From Sphingomonadaceae bacterium (lineage in GTDB: Bacteria; Pseudomonadota; Alphaproteobacteria; Sphingomonadales; Sphingomonadaceae): 64,000 nucleotides of DNA. The stretch covers positions 1 through 64,000 of the forward strand of contig CANFXW010000018.1 in NCBI GenBank assembly GCA_947451145.1, in the 5' to 3' direction. A model generated the notes under the pieces. The model ran no database searches and had not been told where the DNA came from. It worked only from the letters and a program-made list of their open reading frames with translations. Shown in pieces: positions 9,491 through 18,761 of the stretch (its first letter is position 1; the number at the start of each line of letters is the position of its first letter). Both the position numbers and the translations under genes were made by a program.

Positions 9491-10501
9491 TCAGGCGAAG
9501 GCCGGCATCACCTTTTCGGCAAAGAGCTGGGCATAGGCCTTGAATCGCTCGGCGCTGAGGCCCGGCGGGCGCATGAACATCAGGTGTTCCAGCGCCGGGG
9601 TTTTGGCCTGCATGGCGCGGAAGCGGGCGATCGCTTCGTCGGGCATCATGATGTCGAGCATGCCGCTGGCCTTGTAGTCATCAAGGCTCATTGCCTGCAT
9701 TCCGGGGCCATCCATGCCGATAGCTTTGTCCTCATTGTTGAACTCGGCATAGGTGTTGTTGACGTGGTGGAAATAGGGCGCGAGCTCATCCATCGCCGCG
9801 GCCTGGTCTTCGGCCACAACCATGAACAGGGTCGTCGCGGTTACGCGCGCAGTCGCCGGATCCTTTCCGGCCTTGGCGAGCTGGTCAATATAGCCCGCCG
9901 CAGCCCCGGGATCGCCGAAATAGCCGTCACCAAAACGCGCCACGCGGGCGAGTGCCTTGGGCGCGAAACCGCCGATGTGCAGCGGTATGTGCCCGCGCGG
10001 CGCAGGCGGCATGAGCTTTGCGCCGTTCAGCTGGTAATGCTCCCCGGCAAAATCGACTGTCTCACCTGACCACAACCGGGTGGCGACCTCTAGAAACTCG
10101 TCAAACCGCGCGCCGCGTTTGGTGAAGTCGAGGCCAAAGGCTTCGTATTCGCGCCGCCGGTATCCGATCGCCAGCGCCATTTCTGCTCGCCCGTTCGACA
10201 GGATATCGAGCGCAACGCAGTCAGCGGCAAAGCGATAGGGGTGATAGAGCGGGGCGAGCGCAATGGCGCTGCCCAGCCGGATGGTCTTGGTCCGCGCGGC
10301 AATCGCCGCCAGCGCGATCAGCGGCGAGGAGACATAGCTGTCGCTCGCCAGATGGTGCTCGGGCACCCATGCGGCGTTGAAACCCACGCCTTCGCTCCAC
10401 GCGGCGAGCGCTATGGTTTCCTCATAAAGCTCGTGCCAATCGCGCTTCCACTGATCGGGATTGCGGAAATCGTAGAGGTAGCCGAAGCTCAGGCCAGTCA
10501 T
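9491..10501 (-). CDS. LLM class (luciferase-like) oxidoreductase
   Basis: Luciferase-like monooxygenase fold motifs (FNAAWVPEHHL, RTKTIRLGSAIALAPLYHPYR). Confidence 0.9.
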   Translation of the reverse strand: MTGLSFGYLYDFRNPDQWKRDWHELYEETIALAAWSEGVGFNAAWVPEHHLASDSYVSSPLIALAAIAARTKTIRLGSAIALAPLYHPYRFAADCVALDILSNGRAEMALAIGYRRREYEAFGLDFTKRGARFDEFLEVATRLWSGETVDFAGEHYQLNGAKLMPPAPRGHIPLHIGGFAPKALARVARFGDGYFGDPGAAAGYIDQLAKAGKDPATARVTATTLFMVVAEDQAAAMDELAPYFHHVNNTYAEFNNEDKAIGMDGPGMQAMSLDDYKASGMLDIMMPDEAIARFRAMQAKTPALEHLMFMRPPGLSAERFKAYAQLFAEKVMPAFA

Positions 10502-10514
10502 CCTTGCCTCCAGA

Positions 10515-11009
10515 TCATGCAGGCAGCTCGAACAGCGGAATTGCCTCCACCGCCTGCATCATCACCAATGGCAGCACGCGGGTGGTTGAGGCCTGATAGT
10601 CGCGGTAGAAATTGAAATTGCCGGACATCGCCGTCCACGCCTGTTCGCGCTCGGCTCCCACCGGCTCGCGCCAGATGCCGCGCCAGGCTTGCGTAGCGAT
10701 CTGGAAATCGACGCGGGGGTCGGCGATCAGGTTGAGGTACCAGTTGGGATGGTGGTCGGCCCCGCCTTTGGAGGCGCAGATCGTCACTTCACCATTGACC
10801 AGTGTGTAGCACAGCGGCGTGATGATGGTCTTGCCGGACTTGCGCCCCTTGAAACGGATCAGGCAGTGGGTGCCGAGCACCGGGCCGTTCACCGCCGTCA
10901 CGTCCATGATATGGCCCTGCGTGCCGCCGGAGCCGATGTACATCTCCATGTGCTCGGTCTTCCAGTCCTTGCGGGCTGCTGCGATTTCGGCGCTGGTTTC
11001 GTCGCTCAT
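10515..11009 (-). CDS. Deazaflavin-dependent nitroreductase (Ddn)-like protein
   Basis: GRKSGKTIITPLCYTLVNGEVTICASKGGADHHPNWYLNLIADP motif of the Ddn/FDOR family; start at MSDETSAE. Confidence 0.85.
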   Translation of the reverse strand: MSDETSAEIAAARKDWKTEHMEMYIGSGGTQGHIMDVTAVNGPVLGTHCLIRFKGRKSGKTIITPLCYTLVNGEVTICASKGGADHHPNWYLNLIADPRVDFQIATQAWRGIWREPVGAEREQAWTAMSGNFNFYRDYQASTTRVLPLVMMQAVEAIPLFELPA

Positions 11010-11191
11010 GGCCGTTCTCCCAAATTCTTGCCCGCCATTTGGGGCTGATCGGCGGCCCAAGTCCATGGCTTTCGGCAGGCGTGGCATCGCCCGAGGGATA
11101 AGCGCGCGCCGCCGCTGTGGCGATTTGATGCACCCGGCTTTCATGATAACCAGCGGGCAATAATTCCGCGAAAACACCGAAGGGGAGTGCA

Positions 11192-12550
11192 GTGGCAGAC
11201 ATCGGCAACATCGTCGAAACGGCACAGGATCTCGAAGCACCGGTTACCGTCGGCGTCGAGGCCTATATCTCGGCCGACTATGTCCGCCTTGAGCGGGACC
11301 GCCTGTGGCGCAAGACATGGCTGCAGGCCGGCCGTCTGGAAGACCTGCCAGAGGTGGGCAGCTTCATCACCTTCGACATACTCGATGACTCGGTGCTGGT
11401 GACCCGCACCGGCGAAAACGAATATAGCGCCCACTGGAATGTCTGCACCCACCGCGGCCGCCGTCTGGTCGATACACCCAAGGGCAAGCGCAATGCGCGG
11501 GGGCTCAAGAAGAACTTCGTCTGCGGCTTCCACGGCTGGACCTTCAGCAACAAGGGCACCTGCACCCATGTGCCCGAGCGCGAGCACTGGCAGGGCAAGC
11601 TGCATGACGAGGACATCAACCTCGGACCAGTAGCCTGCGACACCTGGGGCGGCTGGGTGTGGATCAACCTTGATCCGGACTGCGGATCATTGCGTGACTA
11701 TCTCGAGCCCGCCGCCTCGATGCTCGATCCCTATCAACTGGAGAACATGCGCTATCGCTGGCGCAAGTTTGTCGTGTTCGATTGCAACTGGAAGGTCGCG
11801 CTCGAAGCCTTCAACGAAACCTATCACGTGCCGAGCACCCATCCCGAATTCATGGAATTCGGGGACTTTCCCGGCTGGGCTCGCAACCACGGCCTCCATT
11901 CCAACATCGGCTATGACGCGCCCAAGGATATGGAAGAAAACGCCGGAAAGTTGCGCGTCGGCACCGGCGATGCCCGCGTGACCACGGCGCAGATGCAGAA
12001 TTACACCTGGGCGGCAGCGAACACCAACACCACGCAGACCATGGTCGATGTTGCCAACCGGCTCGTCGATGATCTGCCCGAAGGCACGCCCAATGCCGAG
12101 GTGCTGGGCTACTGGATCACCCGCTCGAAACAGATCGACGCGGACAACGGCGTCGTCTGGCCCGAAGTCCCGAGCAGCCATACCGCGCAGGCTGGCACGG
12201 CTTGGCAGATATTCCCCAATTTCCAGATCGGCCACGCGGTCAACAACATGCTCTGCTACATGGCGCGGCCCTATGGTGATGATCCGAACAAGTGCTATTT
12301 CGAAGCCGCTGTGTTCCAGCTCTACCCCGAAGGTGAAGCGCCCGAGACGGACTGGGAATATGTCGAGCCGCAGGACTGGCCGCCGGTGCTGCAACAGGAT
12401 TTCGACAATATGGCCGCAGTCCAGCAGGGCATGAAGAGCGGTGGTTTCAGGGGCACCCGGCCAAACCCCTACCGCGAGCGCGCGATCCCCAGCCTGCATA
12501 TGAACCTGGCGAAGTTCATGGGGATGGGTGCGCCTAGGGTGCTGAAATAG
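11192..12550 (+). CDS. Rieske aromatic ring-hydroxylating dioxygenase, large subunit
   Basis: Rieske CTHRGRRLV...CGFHGWTF and FNETYHVPSTH mononuclear iron site; GTG start. Confidence 0.94.
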   Translation: MADIGNIVETAQDLEAPVTVGVEAYISADYVRLERDRLWRKTWLQAGRLEDLPEVGSFITFDILDDSVLVTRTGENEYSAHWNVCTHRGRRLVDTPKGKRNARGLKKNFVCGFHGWTFSNKGTCTHVPEREHWQGKLHDEDINLGPVACDTWGGWVWINLDPDCGSLRDYLEPAASMLDPYQLENMRYRWRKFVVFDCNWKVALEAFNETYHVPSTHPEFMEFGDFPGWARNHGLHSNIGYDAPKDMEENAGKLRVGTGDARVTTAQMQNYTWAAANTNTTQTMVDVANRLVDDLPEGTPNAEVLGYWITRSKQIDADNGVVWPEVPSSHTAQAGTAWQIFPNFQIGHAVNNMLCYMARPYGDDPNKCYFEAAVFQLYPEGEAPETDWEYVEPQDWPPVLQQDFDNMAAVQQGMKSGGFRGTRPNPYRERAIPSLHMNLAKFMGMGAPRVLK

Positions 12551-12630
12551 CGTCGTCCCGGGCTTGACCCGGGACCGGTGGCGACGTGGCGCAGGATGGC
12601 CAGCGGTCCCGGGTCAAGCCCGGGACGACG
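12551..12630. repeat. Perfect 27-bp inverted repeat
   Basis: cgtcgtcccgggcttgacccgggaccg ... cggtcccgggtcaagcccgggacgacg. Confidence 0.85.
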
Positions 12631-12691
12631 GAATAAATCGAAGCGCATGGTACCCCTCCCCGTACCGGGGAGGATCGTGTAGAGCCGCGCC

Positions 12692-14668
12692 ATGCGTCGC
12701 CTTCTGCTCCTGCCCGCTGCCCTTTCCACCCCGGCCCTTGCCGAGGATCAGCCGATCGTGGTTACCGGGCAGGCATCGGCCTATTACCAGCAGCCGCTGC
12801 GCGTCACCCGGCTGGATGAGCAGCATGCGCTGGCGCCCTCGGGACGGATTGAGGACCTGCTCGGCACTGTCCCCGGGCTCCAGCAATTCCGCCGGTCAGA
12901 CAGTCGCTCGTCAAACCCGACGGCGCAGGGCATCAGCCTGCGCGCACTGGGCGGCAATGCGTCGAGCCGCACCGCTGTGCTGCTTGACGGCGTGCCGATG
13001 ACCGATCCGTTCTTCGGCTCGGTACCGCTTTCGGCGCTGGTGCCCGAGCGGCTGGGACGGATGGCGGTGTGGAACGGCGGCGGCGCAGGGGCTTTCAGCG
13101 AAGGCGCGGTGGCGGGCACCATCGAGCTGACCAGCGCCAGCTTTGACCAGAACGAGCGCTTCACCGCGCGGGCGCTGGTCGATGATCGTGGCGATAGCGA
13201 GCTTTCGGGCGGCATTTCTACGCGGCTTGGCGCGGGCCATGCGTGGTTATCCGGCCGTTGGGATCGCGGCCCCGGTTTCTGGACCACACCGCTCAGCCAG
13301 CGCGTTCCGGCGAGCGTTCCGGCGGCCTATGCCAGCTGGTCTGCGGCCGTGCGGACGCAAGTGCCGCTGGCCCCGCAGGCCGAATTGCAGGTGCGTGGGC
13401 TGGTTTATGATGATCGCCGCACCCTGCGCTTCGCCGGGGCCAACAGCTCCGCGCGCGGTGAGGATGCATCAGTCCGGCTGGTCACCACAGGGCCCTGGAA
13501 AGTTGATGCGCTCGCCTGGATTCAGGCGCGCGATTTCACAAACGTGGTGATCTCGTCGACCAGCTTCCGCAAGACGCTCGACCAGTATGGCACGCCGGCG
13601 ACGGGGATGGGCGCGAAGCTGCAGGTGCAGCCGCCGCTGGGGCACGGGCATGAGCTGAAGCTGGGCCTGACATGGCGGCGCGGCTCGGGCGAGACGCAGG
13701 AGGCTCCCTATAGCGCGGTCACCGGTCTGGCGACTTCCTGGCGCAGTGCCGGTGGCGCGCAAGTGGTGCTCGGGCTCAGCCTGCAGGACGAATGGAAGAT
13801 CGGCAGCCTTACGCTGGCGGGCGGCGTCCGCGCTGACCGGTGGAGCCAGTCGGACGGCTTCTTCCGCGAAACCGGCGCGGCGGGTGCGGTAACCGCAGAC
13901 AATCACTTCACTGATCGCTCGGGCTGGCAGGCCAGCTGGCGCGCCCGGGCAGATTACAAGCCGACGGAGACGCTAGCGCTGTTCGCTGCCGCCTATTCGG
14001 GCGAGCGACTGCCGACGCTCAACGAGCTATATCGCCCATTCACAGTGTTTCCGGTGACGACACGGGCCAATGCAGCGCTCGGTAACGAGCGGTTGCTCGG
14101 TTTCGAGGCCGGGCTGGTCTGGCTTCCGGAATCGAAGCTGAACTTTGGTGTCACCCTGTTCGACAACCGGATCGGGCAGGCCATCGCCAATGTCACGATC
14201 GGCACCAACCTGCGCGAGCGGCGCAATGTCGATGCGGTTCACGCGAAGGGAATCGAGCTTTCGGCGCGGGCCGGGTTTGGCAATGTCCACCTGCGCGGCG
14301 CGCTGGCCTTTACCGATGCCACAGTGGAGGCGAGCGGTACCTCGGCAGCGCTCAACGGCATGCGCCCGGCGCAAACGGCAAAGTTTTCCGCCAGCGCTTC
14401 GGCCATCTGGCAACCGGCTGACCAATGGACCTTCGCGCTGACGCTTCGCCACACCGGCGCGCAGTATGAGGATGATCTGCAGGTCGATTCCCTGCCCGCC
14501 GCAACCACGCTCGGGGCCTATGCCGAAGTGCCGCTGGCGCGGGGCATTGCATTGGTCTTGCGCGGCGAGAACCTGACGGACGAGCAGGTTGTCACCCGAA
14601 ATCAAGGCGGATCAACCGACCTCGGCGCACCCCGCACTGTCTGGGCGGGCGTGAAGCTCTCGCTGTAG
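12692..14668 (+). CDS. TonB-dependent receptor
   Basis: Signal peptide, plug domain (LLGTVPGLQQFRRSDSRSSNPTAQGISLRALGGNASSRTAVLLDGVPM), C-terminal beta-barrel. Confidence 0.92.
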   Translation: MRRLLLLPAALSTPALAEDQPIVVTGQASAYYQQPLRVTRLDEQHALAPSGRIEDLLGTVPGLQQFRRSDSRSSNPTAQGISLRALGGNASSRTAVLLDGVPMTDPFFGSVPLSALVPERLGRMAVWNGGGAGAFSEGAVAGTIELTSASFDQNERFTARALVDDRGDSELSGGISTRLGAGHAWLSGRWDRGPGFWTTPLSQRVPASVPAAYASWSAAVRTQVPLAPQAELQVRGLVYDDRRTLRFAGANSSARGEDASVRLVTTGPWKVDALAWIQARDFTNVVISSTSFRKTLDQYGTPATGMGAKLQVQPPLGHGHELKLGLTWRRGSGETQEAPYSAVTGLATSWRSAGGAQVVLGLSLQDEWKIGSLTLAGGVRADRWSQSDGFFRETGAAGAVTADNHFTDRSGWQASWRARADYKPTETLALFAAAYSGERLPTLNELYRPFTVFPVTTRANAALGNERLLGFEAGLVWLPESKLNFGVTLFDNRIGQAIANVTIGTNLRERRNVDAVHAKGIELSARAGFGNVHLRGALAFTDATVEASGTSAALNGMRPAQTAKFSASASAIWQPADQWTFALTLRHTGAQYEDDLQVDSLPAATTLGAYAEVPLARGIALVLRGENLTDEQVVTRNQGGSTDLGAPRTVWAGVKLSL

Positions 14669-14681
14669 CCGGCACAAAAAA

Positions 14682-14705
14682 GAGGGGAGGCCGAAGCCTC
14701 CCCTC
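14682..14705. terminator. Bidirectional rho-independent-type terminator between convergent receptors
   Basis: gaggggaggc-cgaa-gcctcccctc, perfect 10-bp stem. Confidence 0.75.
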
Positions 14706-14731
14706 CCTCATTTCATCACGGTTCCGGACAA

Positions 14732-17182
14732 TCAGAACTTAATCGTGCCCGAAACACCGAATGTGCGCGGTGCGTTGAAGTTGGCATAGTCACCCAGAAC
14801 CGCGCCGTTGGCGTTCGAGCGGCGATAGATGTGGTGCTCGTTGAACAGGTTGCGGGTCCAGACGTTGATCGAGGCCTTGTTGCCGCTCGCGCCGAGCGGA
14901 ATGTCGGCCAGAGCAAGGCTGGCATTCACGATGAAGCTCTTGTCGGTCAGCACGTTTTCGGCCTGGAAGCTGTAAACCGGATCGGAATAGTTGGCGTCCA
15001 TGTGCAGGTGCAAGGCCATGCCGTTGTCGCTTACCTGCATCTCATAGTCGGCCGAGCCGGAAACGGCGTTCTTCGGTGTGAACACGGTGTAAACCTGCGT
15101 CAGCTGACCGAACAGCGGACCGGCCAGCGGGTTCGGCGTGAGCGGAACCTTCACGTCGGTGTAGGCATAGGAAGCGCCCAGCGTCAGGCCGTCAACTGGC
15201 TTCACGGTGAGTTCGGCTTCAAAGCCCTTGATCCGCGAATTGCCCGGAGCATTGGCGGTTTCTTCAGTGTGCTTGTTGAAGAACGGCGAGGCAGCGTTGG
15301 TTTCGACATAGTCGAAGTCGATCTGCGTATTCTTGCGATCCATGATGTAGGCGGCCATGTTCAGGCGAACGTGGTGATCAAGGAAATCGGTCTTCGCGCC
15401 GATTTCGTAAGCCTTCACCGCTTCCGGAGCGAACTGGCGGAAGGTTGCCGAGCGCGAGTTGGCGCCGCCGGAGCGGAAGCCTGTCGAGTACTTGGCATAG
15501 AGGTTGATCCCGTCAGCCGCATCCCAGGCCAGCGTGACCATCGGGTCAAAGCGGTTGTTGGAATAGTTCAGCGCGCCAAGCGCGAAAGGTGCGTTGTTGA
15601 TCACGGTCAGCGCGCCAACGCGGGTTTCATGCGTGTAGCGCCCACCGACTGTAAGGTGCAGCACTTCGATCGGGGTCCAGGTCGCCTGACCGAAGAAGCC
15701 AAGGCTTTTGCCAACCGCGTTGCTGTCCCGCTGGACGAACCAGTATGCGCGGTCCCAGCCCTGGTTGGACGAGGTGATCGCTCCGGTCGGGTTGGGGGCT
15801 ACCTGATTTACGAAAGTATAGGCGGTGCCGGTGGCGTTCCACTGCAGCGGGTTCGGCGTTGCTGCGCGCTCGGTCGCGTGCTCGTTGAAGTAGTAGCCGC
15901 CAAGCACGAAATCGATGTTCGGCAGGCTGCCGACGAGCTGCACTTCCTGGCTGAACTGGTGCTGGTACAGTTCCGAAAGGCTGTAGCGGCCAAACTGGCC
16001 GTTAGGCACGAAGACCGTACGGTGGGCACCGGCCGAACCGTCCCACTGGTGGGTTTCAACGCCGCGCCATGAGGTGATCGAGCGCAGTTCAAAGCCCGGG
16101 GCCAGCTTGTACTTGATCGTGCTGCTGAAGCCGTGCGTCTCGTCAACGCTGGGCTGCTGCACCACGCCGAGATCGGCCTGCGACATGAAGCTGCTGCTCA
16201 CCTTCACCAGCGGAGCCAGCGGAGCGATACAGGTTGCCGAAGTCGGGCAAACCAGCGTCGTGCCCGAATAGCTGCCTACCGGCAGGTTCTGCGGGTTGTA
16301 GTTGATCAGCTGGCTATAGAACGGGGTGTTTTCGTCCTTCGCCTGGTCATAGCTGAGGTCCACGGTCAGCCCGTCAACCGGAGTCCAGCGGCCAGCGATG
16401 CGTCCGCCAACGCGGTTGTGGAAGTTCCAGCCATACTGGCCGGTGGCGGGGTTCGCCGTGGTGGCACCCTGATGATCGAGCACGCCATCGAGCTTGATGG
16501 CGAAGTTGGAAACCGCCGGAAGGTCGATGTGGAATTCGCCGTCATAGGCGCCGAAGTTGCCCAGGCCTGCGCTCACGCGGCCACCGAATTCGCCGGTAGG
16601 TGCCTTGGTCACGATGCTGAGCGCGCCGCCTTCGGTGTTACGACCGAACAAGGTGCCCTGCGGTCCGCGCAGAACTTCGATGCGCTGCACGTCGAACAGG
16701 GCGGCATTGAGGCCCTGTGAGCGGCCGAGATAGATGCCGTCAACATAGACGCCAACGCCCGGTTCGCGCGCGACCTGGTTCTGGTCGAAAGGAACGATGC
16801 CGCGGATACCGACGGTCAGGGCCGACTGGCGGGCTTCGAAGGTGGCGACGCGCAGCGAGGGAACGCCGCCGTCAGCAAGATCGATCAGGCTCTGGACGTG
16901 GCGCTTTTCGACCATGTCGGCACCGAGCACCGAGATAGCGATCGGCGTCTTCTGTAGGTTGGTTTCGCGCTTGGTTGCGGTCACGACGATTTCGGTGAGG
17001 CCCGAGTCCTTGCCGTTCTGTGCGGTGGTGTCTTCTGCCGGAGCCGGCTCTGCGGCAGCGTCAACAGTTACGGCCGTTTCGGAAACGGTCATCGCTGCGG
17101 ATGCGGTGCCGGCGTTGCCAAAAGCAAGTGCGAGAGCGAGCGCGCTGAACGAAGCAGTCGACGGGTTGATTACGCGGATCAT
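14732..17182 (-). CDS. TonB-dependent receptor
   Basis: EIVVTATKRETNLQKTPIAISVLGADM plug; C-terminal FGVSGTIKF. Confidence 0.95.
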   Translation of the reverse strand: MIRVINPSTASFSALALALAFGNAGTASAAMTVSETAVTVDAAAEPAPAEDTTAQNGKDSGLTEIVVTATKRETNLQKTPIAISVLGADMVEKRHVQSLIDLADGGVPSLRVATFEARQSALTVGIRGIVPFDQNQVAREPGVGVYVDGIYLGRSQGLNAALFDVQRIEVLRGPQGTLFGRNTEGGALSIVTKAPTGEFGGRVSAGLGNFGAYDGEFHIDLPAVSNFAIKLDGVLDHQGATTANPATGQYGWNFHNRVGGRIAGRWTPVDGLTVDLSYDQAKDENTPFYSQLINYNPQNLPVGSYSGTTLVCPTSATCIAPLAPLVKVSSSFMSQADLGVVQQPSVDETHGFSSTIKYKLAPGFELRSITSWRGVETHQWDGSAGAHRTVFVPNGQFGRYSLSELYQHQFSQEVQLVGSLPNIDFVLGGYYFNEHATERAATPNPLQWNATGTAYTFVNQVAPNPTGAITSSNQGWDRAYWFVQRDSNAVGKSLGFFGQATWTPIEVLHLTVGGRYTHETRVGALTVINNAPFALGALNYSNNRFDPMVTLAWDAADGINLYAKYSTGFRSGGANSRSATFRQFAPEAVKAYEIGAKTDFLDHHVRLNMAAYIMDRKNTQIDFDYVETNAASPFFNKHTEETANAPGNSRIKGFEAELTVKPVDGLTLGASYAYTDVKVPLTPNPLAGPLFGQLTQVYTVFTPKNAVSGSADYEMQVSDNGMALHLHMDANYSDPVYSFQAENVLTDKSFIVNASLALADIPLGASGNKASINVWTRNLFNEHHIYRRSNANGAVLGDYANFNAPRTFGVSGTIKF

Positions 17183-17310
17183 GAAATAAAAGTCCCTGAG
17201 TCAGTTTCGTTGGCTGACGCCGGACTGGTTCAGGCACACGAATCGCCCTGCCACCCCGGCTTCGGGAACCGCACTAGGCATGGTTCATGTCGCTATTGCG
17301 TAGATTTGAC

Positions 17311-17350
17311 GACAGTAATATGACAGCAATATGTCACACAATAGTCATTC
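17311..17350. promoter_or_regulatory. 11-bp phased direct repeats (PhoB/OmpR-type site)
   Basis: GACAGTAATAT GACAGCAATAT GTCACACAATA GTCATTC. Confidence 0.6.
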
Positions 17351-17887
17351 CAGATGGGCAGAGGCCAGCAGATCGAGCCATTGCTTGCGCGCTTCGGCGC
17401 TGGGTTCTGCCTTTTCCAGCACGGCGAGCAGGAACAGCGAGCGCTTGCTGGCGATGATCCGGTATATTGCGATTGGCGCGCGTTCGTCCGGACAATCTGT
17501 CATGCGACGCTCAAAGGTGATGGAGATATCGTCTTGAGCGATGATCTTCGCATCATAGGCGCATTTGGGATCGGCCTTGGCGCGCAGTTCGGCCATCCAG
17601 TCGGCCGCGGTTTTCATGTCGCGCATCGGGGTACGGGCAATGATTTCCAGCGCCTCGGTCCACTGCTTGGCCGACTTTCCCGTAATGGCGATGCGATCGA
17701 TGATGTAGCGCGGGTTGCTGGAGTCAAACAGCACCATGTCCTGGTTGCCCGAATCGAGCACTTCTTTCAGCGGCGGGTAGAGGCGGTGGTCGAATGACAG
17801 CTTTTCAGCATGCGCCGGGCTGGCCAGCGCCAGGAGGAACGGAGCGGTTGCCAATGCAATCCGGAATGCCTTCCCCAATGCCTTCAT
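17345..17887 (-). CDS. Hypothetical secreted protein
   Basis: Signal peptide (MKALGKAFRIALATAPFLLALASPAHA), 180 aa, good RBS context. Confidence 0.7.
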   Translation of the reverse strand: MKALGKAFRIALATAPFLLALASPAHAEKLSFDHRLYPPLKEVLDSGNQDMVLFDSSNPRYIIDRIAITGKSAKQWTEALEIIARTPMRDMKTAADWMAELRAKADPKCAYDAKIIAQDDISITFERRMTDCPDERAPIAIYRIIASKRSLFLLAVLEKAEPSAEARKQWLDLLASAHLE

Positions 17888-18079
17888 CGTTTTCTCCTCC
17901 GGTTCAGTCAGAGATACTAGGCCTATCCCTTGATAAATTCACGCAGTTTACTGTGACATGAATGCGACAAGGCCATTTGCAGTGTACCAGCTTCATCGAA
18001 CTGACATTTCATCGTCATGCAATCGTCAAAATGTGCGTGCATGGCAGCAAGTCAGCCCTCCAATTTCAGTGCCCGGTTT

Positions 18080-18754
18080 ATGGAAACGTCCAACACACTC
18101 CTGATCACCTCTCCGCCGGCCGGCCTGCTGGCCGATATCGCCATGCGCCATCCGGCCTGGCGGGTGATCCCGATTGACGATTCCCCGCCGGACATATCGT
18201 TCACCGGCAAGGTCTGGGGTTTTATCGACTGGCTCTGTCCCAATCTTTCGGGTCTGGAACTCTGCCGTCGCCTGCGCGAAGCCGAAGCGACGCGGGCTGC
18301 GCATCTGACGATGATCCTTGAAGAGCCCGATGCCGAGGCACGCCGCCGCGCGTTGCAGGCCGGTGCCGACGATTACCTTGTCGGACCGCTCGACTCCACC
18401 CGCCTGTTCGAGCGCATCGAGGCGATTTCGCGCGAGGAAGCGCCCACCCGCCAACGTTATGTCCACGGCGTCGTCACCGTCGATCTCGCCGCCTATCAGG
18501 TGCGGATCGAGGGCAAGGTCGTGCCGCTGCGCCCCAACGAATTCCGCCTGCTGGTCCACTTCCTCGAAAACCCCGACCAGGTCTTTTCGCGGCAGGCTTT
18601 GATCGACCGGCTGGGCAAGCACGCGCAGGGGATTGACGAGCGGACAGTCGATGTCTGGATCGGCCGCCTGCGCCGCGCGCTCATCGCCCACGGCGCACCC
18701 GATCCGCTGCGGACGGTGCGCTCGCTCGGTTATGTGCTGGATTCTCTGGGCTAA
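18080..18754 (+). CDS. PhoB/OmpR-like winged-helix regulator with degenerate receiver
   Basis: C-terminal wHTH (PLRPNEFRLLVHFLENPDQVFSRQALIDRLG...RTVDVWIGRLRRAL...RTVRSLGYVL); start taken at METSNTLL. Confidence 0.85.
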   Translation: METSNTLLITSPPAGLLADIAMRHPAWRVIPIDDSPPDISFTGKVWGFIDWLCPNLSGLELCRRLREAEATRAAHLTMILEEPDAEARRRALQAGADDYLVGPLDSTRLFERIEAISREEAPTRQRYVHGVVTVDLAAYQVRIEGKVVPLRPNEFRLLVHFLENPDQVFSRQALIDRLGKHAQGIDERTVDVWIGRLRRALIAHGAPDPLRTVRSLGYVLDSLG

Positions 18755-18761
18755 ATAGCCT

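Noticed and set aside
14831-16072. 413-aa forward ORF opposite the TonB receptor
   Set aside because: Antisense shadow; no domain-like sequence and the reverse frame is a clear receptor
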